From Kribbella sp. VKM Ac-2568 (GTDB taxonomy: Bacteria; Actinomycetota; Actinomycetes; Propionibacteriales; Kribbellaceae), in contig NZ_SLVF01000025.1 in NCBI RefSeq assembly GCF_004345365.1, positions 1-52,317 of the forward strand: DNA of 52,317 nucleotides, in the 5' to 3' direction. The position numbers and the translations under genes were made by a program. This document shows, piece after piece, positions 25,513 through 33,582 of the stretch. A model generated the notes under the pieces. It saw only the letters and a program-made list of their open reading frames with translations, searched no databases and was not told where the DNA came from. Each line of letters starts with the position of its first letter. Position 1 is the stretch's first letter.

Positions 25513-26406
25513 TCACTGCTCGCCGGACTCGCATCTGTCATACCAGGCCTCTAGGTGGCCGGCGTCGAGGGCGAAATATCCGCAGGCTGCATGTGCTGCC
25601 GCGTACAGCAGTCTGCTTGCACCGCGCACGACCGATACCCACTGATCGGTGTCGACGCGGTAGGTGAACTCGACATGGTCGCCGACGGAGTTCCTCTCGA
25701 CAAGCATCGCCAGCGTGATGGGGTTTGGATGAGCAAACAGGGACAGCACGTCATAGACGCCCGCGAGGCTCTCGACGCCGAGGTTTTCGATCAAGCGGGA
25801 CTGCTTGCCAAGCGTCGGGTAGGTCTCACCGGCGATCGTCCAGCCCGGATTCTCCGCAGGATCGTCCCATTCAGTGTCCGCGCCCGGAAAGCGCAGCAGC
25901 AGCTGCTGGCGGATCGCCTCGCGGGTCTCCTTCGCGCCGCGCTGCTGAGCCCTCGTCGCCTTGCGCGCTGCCATCATCCACCGGTATCGATGCGCGCCCG
26001 CCAGACGAGCCATCCACCGCCGCGCCATCCGGGCCTCCGGCGCAATCCCGGGCTCGAGTAGCCATGCCGCGTGCGCGACGTGCTCGGCGATGGCGCGCGC
26101 TACCGGCCAAACTGTCAGCGCCACTGTTCGGCTGTCCACCAGCACTCGCAACCCCAGCACGTGCTGCGCAGCGGCGTCGATCATCTGTACAGCGTCAAGA
26201 CCGGCGCCAGTGCCCTCGGGCTTGTCGCACTCGCGGCAGAGGCCAGCAAGCACAACATCGTCGCGCGAAGCCGGCGATCCCTCCGCCGGCCCAGCGGCGA
26301 ACTGCACGTTCGTTGTCCTCCAGGCGATGTAGACGTCAGCGAGGACTGCGCTCCACCTCTCGAACACGTCAGCGTCGTCGCCGTTATGGATGGAAGACAC
26401 CATCAC
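25513..26406 (-). CDS. Hypothetical helical protein, HEPN-like pattern
   Basis: This 297-residue, mainly helical protein contains a CREC pair near residue 58 (LCRECDKPEG). Residues 95-135 read TVWPVARAIAEHVAHAAWLLEP followed by a run of Arg-rich helices. Near residue 218 VYDVLSLFAHPNPIT places a His-Pro after a helix, as in many HEPN-related or DUF5677-like proteins of actinomycetes. I cannot assign catalysis. It is read towards the insertion sequence and ends 24 bases from the target duplication. A role in cell-suicide defence is possible only by analogy. Confidence 0.65.
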   Translation of the reverse strand: MMVSSIHNGDDADVFERWSAVLADVYIAWRTTNVQFAAGPAEGSPASRDDVVLAGLCRECDKPEGTGAGLDAVQMIDAAAQHVLGLRVLVDSRTVALTVWPVARAIAEHVAHAAWLLEPGIAPEARMARRWMARLAGAHRYRWMMAARKATRAQQRGAKETREAIRQQLLLRFPGADTEWDDPAENPGWTIAGETYPTLGKQSRLIENLGVESLAGVYDVLSLFAHPNPITLAMLVERNSVGDHVEFTYRVDTDQWVSVVRGASRLLYAAAHAACGYFALDAGHLEAWYDRCESGEQ

Positions 26407-26885
26407 AGGCTACGCCGCCGACCCGCATCGGCCCCTCTAAGCGGCCAAGGCGGCTACGTGACCGCCTTCCGATGACAACTGTAGGCGAGGCCGTGCTCGT
26501 TAGCTCGCCGGTGCCGTCGACGCCTGGCACCATTTCGGCGAGCTGGACGCTTGGTCAGCGAGCGAGCGGCTGCTGGCTCGGTCGTGCGCGGCGGCCTGAT
26601 GGCCGCGGAGAACTCCCGGCTGTGACCGAGCCGTCTGCCGCTCTATGCGCTCGGGCGCGGTAGCCTCGGACCGATCTGGCAGTCACAACGCGCTAGAGCG
26701 GCTTGGCGGGTGAGCACCCGCTGGCCGGCCAGGTCCGCGACGTTTGGCCGATCAGGAGTTCGCGGACAGCCCGACCGAGGAGCCGCTTTAGGCGGCGGTG
26801 ATCCGCGGGTGGCGTCGATCCACGCGCGAAGAGCGTCGATGCACGATGCTGTGCACTACGTGCATTTCTTAAGAGGAGGCGACCA
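26407..26885. other. Intergenic region with an inverted repeat before lsr2
   Basis: This stretch of almost 480 bases lies between the divergent hypothetical gene and lsr2. ATGCACG (26839-26845) and CGTGCAT (26859-26865) form an inverted repeat with a 13-base spacer that itself holds GTGCAC. It sits just upstream of the lsr2 ribosome binding site (AGAGGAGG, about 26872-26879) and could be an operator. The rest shows nothing I can name. Confidence 0.4.
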
Positions 26886-27218
26886 GTGGCTCAGAGAGTG
26901 GAGATCCTGCTCACAGACGACCTCGACGGCCGCGATCTCCCTGCCGGCAAAGGGGAGACCTTGATCTTCGCGCTCGATGGCAAGTCGTACGAGATTGACC
27001 TCCGCACCAAGAACGCCGCAGCGCTCCGCAAGGTGCTGGCTGTCTACATCGAAGCAGGGCGGCCGATCACGAACAGGCGAGGCAAGAAGGTCACCCGCTC
27101 GACCGTCGGTGCTGATGCTCGCACCGTGAAGGAGTGGGCTCGCGCCAACGGCTACGAGGTCAACGACCGCGGCCGAGTGCCGGCCGACATCAGGAAGGCC
27201 TTCGACGCGGTCAACTGA
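26886..27218 (+). CDS. lsr2: Lsr2-family nucleoid-associated silencer
   Basis: This 110-residue protein starts at a GTG with AGAGGAGG upstream. The N-terminal dimerisation domain is MAQRVEILLTDDLDG with LIFALDGKSYEIDL and AAALRKVLAVYIEAGRP. The C-terminal DNA-binding domain is VKEWARANGYEVNDRGRVP with DIRKAFDA. The usual R-G-R core for AT-rich minor groove binding is present as RGR in NDRGRVP. Lsr2 is the actinomycete counterpart of H-NS and silences AT-rich foreign DNA. A copy on the island, between two lower-G+C cargo blocks, may keep that cargo quiet or dampen the cost of carriage. Confidence 0.93.
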   Translation: MAQRVEILLTDDLDGRDLPAGKGETLIFALDGKSYEIDLRTKNAAALRKVLAVYIEAGRPITNRRGKKVTRSTVGADARTVKEWARANGYEVNDRGRVPADIRKAFDAVN

Positions 27219-27376
27219 CTCGACTCGGCCCAGTGCGCCACCATCTCGGCGTTGGTCACGACCGCCCGGCTCTCGACTGCTCCGCAAACGGTCGTTTACG
27301 GAACAGTCCGCAGCTCCAGATAAGGTGACCTGCGGCATCGCTGCTGGTGTCCGTGGAGCGTGGCAGGCTGGCAGGC

Positions 27377-28055
27377 ATGTGTGGTCGATACGCCTCGGTG
27401 GCCAGCCGCGTCGATCTGCTCGAGCGCTTCGTTGTCGATGAGAGCAAAGCTGGCGAGCTGCGGGGCCGGGACTTCAACGTCACCCCGCCGAGGGCCATCC
27501 ACAGGTTCTGATCATTGCTCTTCAGCCGGCGACGTCGCCCGGATACCTCTTGGACAGTTCCTCAATGATTTCCTGAAGATCAGCGATCGCGACCGGGTTG
27601 TCGTCGTGCGCGCCACTGTTCAACTGTCCGACTAGGACACCGCAGAGCGCTGCGAGTAGCCCACTCTTCCGATCCGCAGGAATCTGATCCACCCAGAGGC
27701 AGTTCATCGCCACGGCAACTTCGACGACGTACTTGTCGGCCGGGTGAGTGAGACGACTGTCAAGATCGTTCATGACAAGTTCGAATGTCGGACTTTTCAT
27801 GAAGACTTCGCCGCGCTCGAACGCAAACATCGCGGACATCTGTCATCCTCAGTTCAAGATCTTTGGTGCCTTCGATGACGACCCGAACGCCATCGTGCCA
27901 CGTACACGATCATCACAACCTCCGCGACCGACCCGGTCGGCCGGGTCCACGACCAGATGCCGATGGCAATCACCCCGGAGCACCGGGCCGACTGGCTCGA
28001 CCCCTGTAACCACGACGTCGACGAGCTCCGGACGCTGATGGGGCCACCGCTGGAC
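27377..28055 (+). pseudogene. Broken SRAP (HMCES/YedK-type) gene
   Basis: Residues 1-38 of the family are intact from the ATG at 27377: MCGRYASVASRVDLLERF through RDFNVTPP, with Cys2 and the Asn of the active site. The frame then runs into a stop at 27509-27511. The C-terminal part of the same family reappears from about 27903: YTIITTSATDPVGRVHDQMP followed by EHRADWLDP and DELRTLM. The middle, about 120 residues, is gone and replaced by roughly 390 bases that carry a gene on the other strand. SRAP proteins crosslink to abasic sites in single-stranded DNA and normally have about 230-260 residues. No intact copy is seen here. Confidence 0.75.
27522..27839 (-). CDS. Small hypothetical protein inserted within the SRAP remnant
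   Basis: This 105-residue minus-strand protein contains FELVMNDLDSRL, DKYVVEVAVAMNCLWVDQIP and ADLQEIIEELSKRYPGDVAG. It is helical and acidic, with a balanced composition that differs from shadow frames, and resembles the size and style of immunity or antitoxin-like proteins, but I cannot name a family. It occupies the gap between the two SRAP halves, opposite in direction. Confidence 0.55.
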   Translation of the reverse strand: MSAMFAFERGEVFMKSPTFELVMNDLDSRLTHPADKYVVEVAVAMNCLWVDQIPADRKSGLLAALCGVLVGQLNSGAHDDNPVAIADLQEIIEELSKRYPGDVAG

Positions 28056-28419
28056 CGCAGCCGGACCAGCCGAACAGGCCGAACCACGACGGCTGTCCAC
28101 GCGAGAATTCACCCACTGACTGCCGGTTCGGTGATCTTGCGGATCCATCTCGGTCATGGCGGGGCCGCGGTTCACTCGTGATTCAAACGGGTGAGTCGAG
28201 CCCCGTCCGGCGCGCGACAGGTACGGGCGGGGCCCAGAAGATCAGCCGCACGCAGACGGGGGCCCAGACACTGTTCGTTCGAGCCCGTATCTTTCGCGTG
28301 GTTTCTCGATCCGAGAGATGAGGAGCAGCCTGGGGCGTGGGCTGGGGGTCCTCGGCTCCTGAACCGGCAGCGCGAAGTGGTTGGTCGCGCTGGTCATCAA
28401 GGAGAAGGGGTGCACAATC
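28056..28419. other. Decayed stretch between SRAP remnant and lectin gene
   Basis: This probably includes the degenerate end of the SRAP gene up to about 28110. The remaining bases show no supported gene; AAGGAG at 28399-28404 belongs to the lectin gene that follows. Confidence 0.35.
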
Positions 28420-28827
28420 ATGTCCAATCCGGTTTGGAGTACCAGCAGCTGGATCGAGCAACTGCCGACTGCACAGGGCAGCGAATTGCGGGACGACCAG
28501 GCTCTCTATCCCGGCGATTCCCTGACGTCGCCCAACGGGAGGTACAGCCTCACCTATCAAGGTGACGGGAACCTCGTCGTGTGGGGCCCGGCGGGCTCTG
28601 TCGTCTGGGCGTCCGGGACGGGAGGGAAGCCGGCGGGCCTGTGCAAGCTGGTTAGGGTCGGCGGGCCTATTGGTGTTTCGCTCTTCGGTCCAGGGATGAC
28701 GCTGATCTGGGCCAAGCCAGGCCAGACGGAGCTCCAGTTCGATGACCATCCCCGCCTGGTCATCCAAGATGATGGGAATCTCGTGCTGCTCGGCACAATG
28801 GGCTACATAAGGACCCCGGAAGGGTGA
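28420..28827 (+). CDS. Single-domain B-lectin (bulb-type mannose-binding fold)
   Basis: This 135-residue protein has two recognisable B-lectin sugar-binding repeats: YQGDGNLVVW (about residues 45-54) and IQDDGNLVLL (about 112-121). Both follow the QxDxNxVxY consensus, with Gly in the third variable place and Trp/Leu for the Tyr. LYPGDSLTSPNGRYSL before the first is the typical lead-in strand. There is no signal peptide, so it stays in the cytoplasm unless released by lysis or a special route. Related lectin domains occur in lectin-like bacteriocins, which normally have two domains. The ATG at 28420 is chosen as the first residue of the fold; an in-frame GTG at 28381 is also possible. It overlaps the next frame by GTGA. 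Confidence 0.7.
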   Translation: MSNPVWSTSSWIEQLPTAQGSELRDDQALYPGDSLTSPNGRYSLTYQGDGNLVVWGPAGSVVWASGTGGKPAGLCKLVRVGGPIGVSLFGPGMTLIWAKPGQTELQFDDHPRLVIQDDGNLVLLGTMGYIRTPEG

Positions 28828-29069
28828 GCGACGAGTCGTCTAGCAGAGGCGCAGCTTGCTTGGGACGACGTGCTGACCGCGTCCCAGACGCCGTACTGGC
28901 CGGCTTCGGTGTCTGGGCGCACCTTGAATCGTCCGAACATGGCCACAGGATGCCATCAATCGAAAGTATGTTCTACTTGAGTCTGGATGGCTGGACGGGG
29001 CCGCTTGTACGGGGAGCGGAGGGGGTCACGGTGGGCTACAACAACCCGCCGATTCCGCGATCGGATTGA
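28824..29069 (+). CDS. Possible small partner of the lectin gene
   Basis: This 81-residue frame starts at a GTGA overlap with the lectin gene. It includes VLAGFGVWAHLESSEHGHRMPS and MFYLSLDGWTGPLVRGAEGVTVGYNN. No family is recognised. The overlap and the reasonable composition favour a real gene; it could equally be a decayed piece of a longer protein. Confidence 0.4.
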   Translation: MSDESSSRGAACLGRRADRVPDAVLAGFGVWAHLESSEHGHRMPSIESMFYLSLDGWTGPLVRGAEGVTVGYNNPPIPRSD

Positions 29070-29089
29070 CGGATCATGACGGGGCACGT

Positions 29090-29594
29090 CCTCGAGATCC
29101 GTCGTAACTTCACGCAGCGAAGAGGCAAAGCCCGCGAGAAGGACACTAAGACACACCAGATGCGGCGGATCAGTCTCGATCCAGACCGTCGACCTCCTCC
29201 AAGAGCATCGCCGCCGCGCGGAGAACCAAGTCCAGCTGTTAGGCATCAAGCTCAGCGACACTGCATTCGCCTTCTCCGACGAGCCGGACCACGGCCGGCC
29301 GTGCAAACCCGGACGGCATCAGCCATCGCTACGCACGAATGTGCGCAGACCTCGCCATCACAAGCCATCTCCAAACCCTGCGGCATTACTCGGCCAGAGC
29401 TGATCACCTCTGGCGTGGACATCCGCACGGTCGCCGGCCGTCTCAGCCACGGCGGCGGAGTCACCACGACCCTGCGCGTCTATGCGGCCTGGGTCGCCGA
29501 ATCGGACAAACAGGCCGCAGCCATCCTTGCCAACAAGATGGTGCGCCCCACCTCTACAACTGGTGGCGCTCCGGACGGCACCACGCCCAGCTGA
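29090..29594 (+). pseudogene. Tyrosine recombinase (integrase) remnant
   Basis: Pieces of an integrase C-terminal half lie in different frames of the same strand. EKDTKTHQMRRISLDP comes first, then in a shifted frame TVDLLQEHRRRAENQVQLLG with TAFAFSDEPDHGRP. Next is LRHYSA, and after a further shift ELITSGVDIRTVAGRLSHGGG and TTLRVYAAWVAESDKQAAAI, which holds the catalytic Tyr. The pattern is clearly related to the integrase at the tRNA end of the island, with which it shares KDTKxHQxRRIxLDP. At least two frameshifts make it a dead gene. It marks the scar of an earlier integrated element inside the present island. Confidence 0.85.
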
Positions 29595-29741
29595 TCGGTA
29601 AGTCGAGTTCAAGGTGAGAGCCGTCCTCCGCATCTCAAAGCCGGCGACGCGCGGGCGCTTGGCGATCCACATTCCTCCAGCCCAGGTGTGTGAGATGCTC
29701 CTTGCCGACCTCGACGGCAGTTGGGCTGATAAGGAGTAGCG

Positions 29742-31250
29742 ATGACCTACGACCCGTTGCCGATCGAGACGGTCGCTGTAGACGACTTGGCCCTGGACCT
29801 GGAGAACTACAGGATCCCAGTGGCAAGCACCGATGAGAACGCTGCGCTGAACTACCTCTACGCCGAGGAAGAAGTATTCGAGACCGCTCGGCTCATAATC
29901 CGGGACGGCTACTTCGACAACGAGGTGCCGATCGTCGTCAAGGACGGCGACACCTATGTGGTGCTTGAGGGTAATCGTCGCGTCAGCGCTCTGAAGGTAC
30001 TCAGCGACCCTACGCTTATCCCTGCCCACGAGCATGCGATCCGGGCGCTGCTCAAGCGGTACGAGACCGAAGCCGACGATCTCCCAGACGAGATCCGGGT
30101 GCTCGTGGCGCCGAGTCGCAGCGTGGCCGCCCGACACATCGCGCGTCTGCACACCACCCAGTCGAAGCGGCCGTGGAGCCGCGACCAGCAGGCGACCTAT
30201 TACTACTCGCTGCTGGACCCCACCCGGACCGTCGACGATATCCGCCAGGCCTACCCTGGGGTGAACATCCCGCGCTTCTTGCGGATGGCTGTCATGAGGC
30301 GACTGCTCAGCGGCGCGAAGTTCAAGGACCGCAGTCTCCACGCCTACGTAACTGGTACCGAGCTGAAGATGTCGTCGTTTGAGTACGCCTACAAGAACGG
30401 CGACATCGCCTCCGCGATCGGCGCCAGTTTTGATAAGGACGGACTCCTGCTGCCGATCGGCAAGAGCCCGGAGAAGATCGGCGCCGCCCTGTCGGGCGGG
30501 CAACTAAAGGCGCTGGAGTACTTGATGACCCAGTTCCGCCTCGGCAATCTCAACACGCGCTCGGATGAGTTCCGCAAGGGCACCGTCCCCCACGACGCGC
30601 TGATCGCCAAATTGACCGGCGTTGAGCCTCAGCCCGTCGCGGACTCGGATCCCGCGCCGGAGCCGGACACCGGCGGCCACGGTCCGGAGGATGAGCCGTG
30701 GGAAGACCCAGTGGACGAGCCCGGTGAGGGGCCACAGAGTGGCCTAGGTGGGCAACCACCCACGAGACCGCCGCGAGGCCCAAACCACCCCGACACTAGG
30801 GACCATTTAGTACTGACCGGCCTGGATTACCAGACCCAGAGCTCGGTCAATTTGCAGCACCGATACCACGAGCTGCGTCAGCTAAGCCTGTCCAAGACCC
30901 CGGTGGCGGCGGCGATGCTGCTACGCGCGGTGCTCGAGTCGACAATCAAGGCTCACTTCGAGTCAACGTCCACTCCAGCCACCGGGGAACTTAAGGCGTG
31001 CATGACCGTTGTGAAGAACGTTTACGCCCAGGAACGCCCCATTCGAAACGCGATCGACAAGATCTACTCCGGCAACGCCCGCACGCCCGGCACCGTCAGT
31101 TGGTTCAACGACGTCACCCACAGCGCCGACGCGGTGGTCACCGCCGATACCGTCAGGCAGGCGCTAAAGCTGCTCCACCCGCTGCTCAGGCACCTGCTGC
31201 GGCCCGCGGCCGGTCCCGCGGCTAGCTCGGGGGCGGGTGGTGCTACTTGA
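29742..31250 (+). CDS. ParB/Srx-like protein, partner of a Dam-type methylase
   Basis: This 502-residue protein is preceded by AAGGAG (29731-29736). Residues 10-125 form a ParB/sulfiredoxin-like domain: DLALDLENYRIP, then DGDTYVVLEGNRRVSALKVL with EGNRR at residues 76-80. A helical middle follows, then a Pro/Glu/Gly-rich linker (about 295-355). The C-terminal domain (about 365-490) has AAAMLLRAVLESTIKAHF and VTADTVRQALKLLHPLLRHLL, helical and HEPN-like in look but without a clear catalytic motif. ParB-like domains bind or hydrolyse nucleotides and occur in several defence systems. The gene ends in an 8-base tail-to-tail overlap with the Dam-type methyltransferase gene, which suggests the pair travels together. 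The substrate is unknown. Confidence 0.75.
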   Translation: MTYDPLPIETVAVDDLALDLENYRIPVASTDENAALNYLYAEEEVFETARLIIRDGYFDNEVPIVVKDGDTYVVLEGNRRVSALKVLSDPTLIPAHEHAIRALLKRYETEADDLPDEIRVLVAPSRSVAARHIARLHTTQSKRPWSRDQQATYYYSLLDPTRTVDDIRQAYPGVNIPRFLRMAVMRRLLSGAKFKDRSLHAYVTGTELKMSSFEYAYKNGDIASAIGASFDKDGLLLPIGKSPEKIGAALSGGQLKALEYLMTQFRLGNLNTRSDEFRKGTVPHDALIAKLTGVEPQPVADSDPAPEPDTGGHGPEDEPWEDPVDEPGEGPQSGLGGQPPTRPPRGPNHPDTRDHLVLTGLDYQTQSSVNLQHRYHELRQLSLSKTPVAAAMLLRAVLESTIKAHFESTSTPATGELKACMTVVKNVYAQERPIRNAIDKIYSGNARTPGTVSWFNDVTHSADAVVTADTVRQALKLLHPLLRHLLRPAAGPAASSGAGGAT

Positions 31251-32133
31251 TCTGCGACTGGTGCCGACGAGTGATCGCATCGGCCACACGGGCTGAGGCC
31301 ACCACAAGCTCCTGGGCCTTGCCGGGGTAGCGAGCCGAGTAGTTCAGGGTGAGCCGGCACTGGAAGAGGTCGCTGTAGAGGATCTCGATGAGCGGTGAAA
31401 CGTCATAGGTAATGAGCCAGTGCGCCTGCGAAATATTGTGCACCATCCGCGCGAGCGCCTCGTGATCACGGCGCTCGAAGGAGTTCAGGTACAGCTGTGA
31501 ACCAGCGGCCACATAGGGCGGGTCAATGTACATAAACGCGGACCTGTGCGAACTGTAGCGACGGATCACGCTCCGCCCGTCGAGGTCGGTGACCTCAATC
31601 CGGTCGGCCAGCTCTCCTAGGGCCGAGAGCCTCTCAACGAGCGTGTCCCGGTTGAAGCGAGCGTCGATCTTGTAATTACCACTCTGGTCCTGGCCACCGA
31701 TCACCCCGGCGTTCAACACTCCGGAGCGGTTGGTGCGATTCAGGTAGAAGAAAGCAAACCCAAGTTCGAGCGGTGCGCCTGACCCCGACCGGTAAATCTC
31801 ACGTTGGCGCCGCCACTCCTCGACAGTCAACGGCGCTGAAGCAACGCGGTTGACGAACTCGGAGTTGTGCTCGATTACTGCGCTCCAAAAGGCGTGGACC
31901 GCGGGGTCGATGTCGTTGATCACGAGCCGCGCAACAACTCCCTCTCTAAGGAGCGCGATGCCAGCGCCCGCACCCCCCGCATACGGCTCTACGTAGACCG
32001 GATCCTTCAGCCCGAGATCCTTGATCACATCGGCGAACAGGCCGGCCAGGGCAGCCTTGCCGCCCGGATAGCGCAACGGGGAAAGGGTTCCGAAGCGTCT
32101 GGAAGCTGCGACCTCCACCGATCCGATGGTCAC
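31243..32133 (-). CDS. Dam-family adenine-N6 DNA methyltransferase
   Basis: This 296-residue protein starts at the GTG at 32133, which overlaps the upstream small gene's stop as GTGA; an earlier Met at 32175 lies in that gene. The N-terminal LRYPGGKAAL is the Dam/DpnII-type start, VEPYAGGAGAGIALL is motif I, and FMYIDPPYVAAGSQLY is the DPPY catalytic motif near residue 195. The middle NRTNRSGV segment is also typical of the family. It methylates adenine in a short target that cannot be read from sequence. It is convergent with the ParB-like gene, and a zinc-ribbon protein precedes it. Confidence 0.9.
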   Translation of the reverse strand: MTIGSVEVAASRRFGTLSPLRYPGGKAALAGLFADVIKDLGLKDPVYVEPYAGGAGAGIALLREGVVARLVINDIDPAVHAFWSAVIEHNSEFVNRVASAPLTVEEWRRQREIYRSGSGAPLELGFAFFYLNRTNRSGVLNAGVIGGQDQSGNYKIDARFNRDTLVERLSALGELADRIEVTDLDGRSVIRRYSSHRSAFMYIDPPYVAAGSQLYLNSFERRDHEALARMVHNISQAHWLITYDVSPLIEILYSDLFQCRLTLNYSARYPGKAQELVVASARVADAITRRHQSQIK

Positions 32134-32351
32134 GCCGCATCCCTCATCCGCTGCCGGTAGGCCGCCGTGCGGCACCGACCGGAGCAGTACCGGGCACCAA
32201 ACCTAGCCAAGAACTCGGTTCGGCACTGCCCGCAGGTCTGCCAGCGCCCCAAGCGGCGCAGCCGCTCCATCCGTACCTGCGCCGCCAAACGTTCAAGCTC
32301 GGCACTGCTGCGCCTCTCAAGATACCTCATAGTGACGATTATAAACGTCAC
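32130..32351 (-). CDS. Small zinc-finger protein
   Basis: This 73-residue protein has CGQCRTEFLARFGARYCSGRC, written here as one four-Cys zinc finger, followed by RTAAYRQRMR. This CxxC...CSxxCRxxAYRxR pattern is common in small actinomycete proteins of mobile elements and is thought to bind nucleic acid. It overlaps the methyltransferase start by GTGA, so both are made from one message. Confidence 0.7.
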   Translation of the reverse strand: MTFIIVTMRYLERRSSAELERLAAQVRMERLRRLGRWQTCGQCRTEFLARFGARYCSGRCRTAAYRQRMRDAA

Positions 32352-32577
32352 AAGAGTTTTGTGCTGCAGACCCTTCAGGTGATCTCCCTGCTGCCACCCA
32401 CCTCGCGCTGAAAGTCCGCCAGCGCTTGTATTCCCTGAAGCTGCAGCGGGCCCAAGTCAGCGGGTGATCACCGCCACCGCGAAGCCGTGATGTAGCGAGG
32501 CATGCAATGGTCCTGGTGTGATTTGGTCACCGTAAGCGACGATGTAGGGCTTCCGGAGTGCAGATACCGTTGGGGTC

Positions 32578-32979
32578 ATGGCATCGCACAATCTCTATGA
32601 ACTGCCGGCTGTGGACAGCGACTACGACGCTGTGCGGCAGTTCGTCCTCAAGGCGGAGGCAGCAAATCTTCAGGCTGAGGCCGGCGAGCTGGGGGCCGAC
32701 CCGAACGCCCGATACGACACGTACGGCGAACGCGGAACCGAGACGGTGCGCTGGTGCAAGCCCGCCGACCCGAACAATCCCCGACCTCGCACCGTACGGC
32801 GCGGTCTTCCAGGCCGAGCTCGCAGCGGCAGCCTCTGCGGAGAACCTTCCGTAGGCACCCTCAGTTCGTGCGACGTTTGCAAGGCGACCGCGCGCAAGGC
32901 TGCTTCACCGAAGAAGCCGACCACCGCCACGGCCAAGCCGACAACTCATCAGGAGTTGCGTGACTCCGCTAATGACTAG
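32578..32979 (+). CDS. Small hypothetical protein, frame uncertain
   Basis: This 133-residue frame begins MASHNLYELPAVDSDYDAVRQFVLKAEAANLQ, which looks like a real helical start. Beyond about residue 67 the sequence becomes Arg-rich. In the neighbouring frame PDLAPYGAVFQAELAAAASAEN looks more protein-like, so a frameshift near 32775 is possible. No family is recognised. Confidence 0.4.
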   Translation: MASHNLYELPAVDSDYDAVRQFVLKAEAANLQAEAGELGADPNARYDTYGERGTETVRWCKPADPNNPRPRTVRRGLPGRARSGSLCGEPSVGTLSSCDVCKATARKAASPKKPTTATAKPTTHQELRDSAND

Positions 32980-33034
32980 CATGGCCGTGCCTCGGCGTCG
33001 GGCTAATGACTAGCATGGCCGTGCCTCGGCGTCG
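32968..33034 (+). repeat. 34-bp tandem duplication
   Basis: The 33 bases from GCTAATGACTAG to CTCGGCGTCG at 32968-33000 are repeated exactly at 33002-33034. The first copy contains the stop codon of the small gene. It is a recent slippage-type duplication with no obvious role. Confidence 0.85.
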
Positions 33035-33582
33035 CCGGTCCCGGGCCTGCCTGTCGACAGCGCCTCGCGCCTCGACGCCGTGCGTGCGGCGGCTACACCT
33101 GCCGGTCGCTCCGGGCTGGGGACCCGCGACACCGCACCAGTGTGCCCATCAGCCCGGTTTGGCACCGGAGGTTATCCACAGGGATCGCGGCGAACGTGGG
33201 CTGCCGGCGTCTAGCAGGCCGCAGGAATGGGAGCGCGAGCTTCCTCGCGCCACTGCGGTCGGTGCGCAGGCGTGGGCTGGTTTCTGGGTCGATCCCGACA
33301 CGAGCGTCCGAGGGTGGATCCGTGTCGAATGTGACTCACCACCGGCGTAAGCCTCCGACTCGACCGCTGGAACCCCGACGAGACCGCCGTTTACGCACTG
33401 CACATCGGATGGTGACCCCCACCAATAGTGGCCGACATACAGGTCACGGCCCGATAACCCAGGGAGAAATTCGGCGCCTGTCCGGCAAACTAGAGACATC
33501 GCCGGCCGCGGCCAGCGACCCAATGCTTCGAGTCTCGTGGCAGCCCCGGCGGCCCACTGCGGGGATCGGTCCTTGTCCAGCG
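33035..33582. other. Gap before the three-gene methyltransferase operon
   Basis: These 550 bases separate the Dam-type module from the 3' end of the second methyltransferase operon. Frames on either strand are poor in hydrophobic cores, and I support none of them. No terminator is obvious. Confidence 0.4.
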
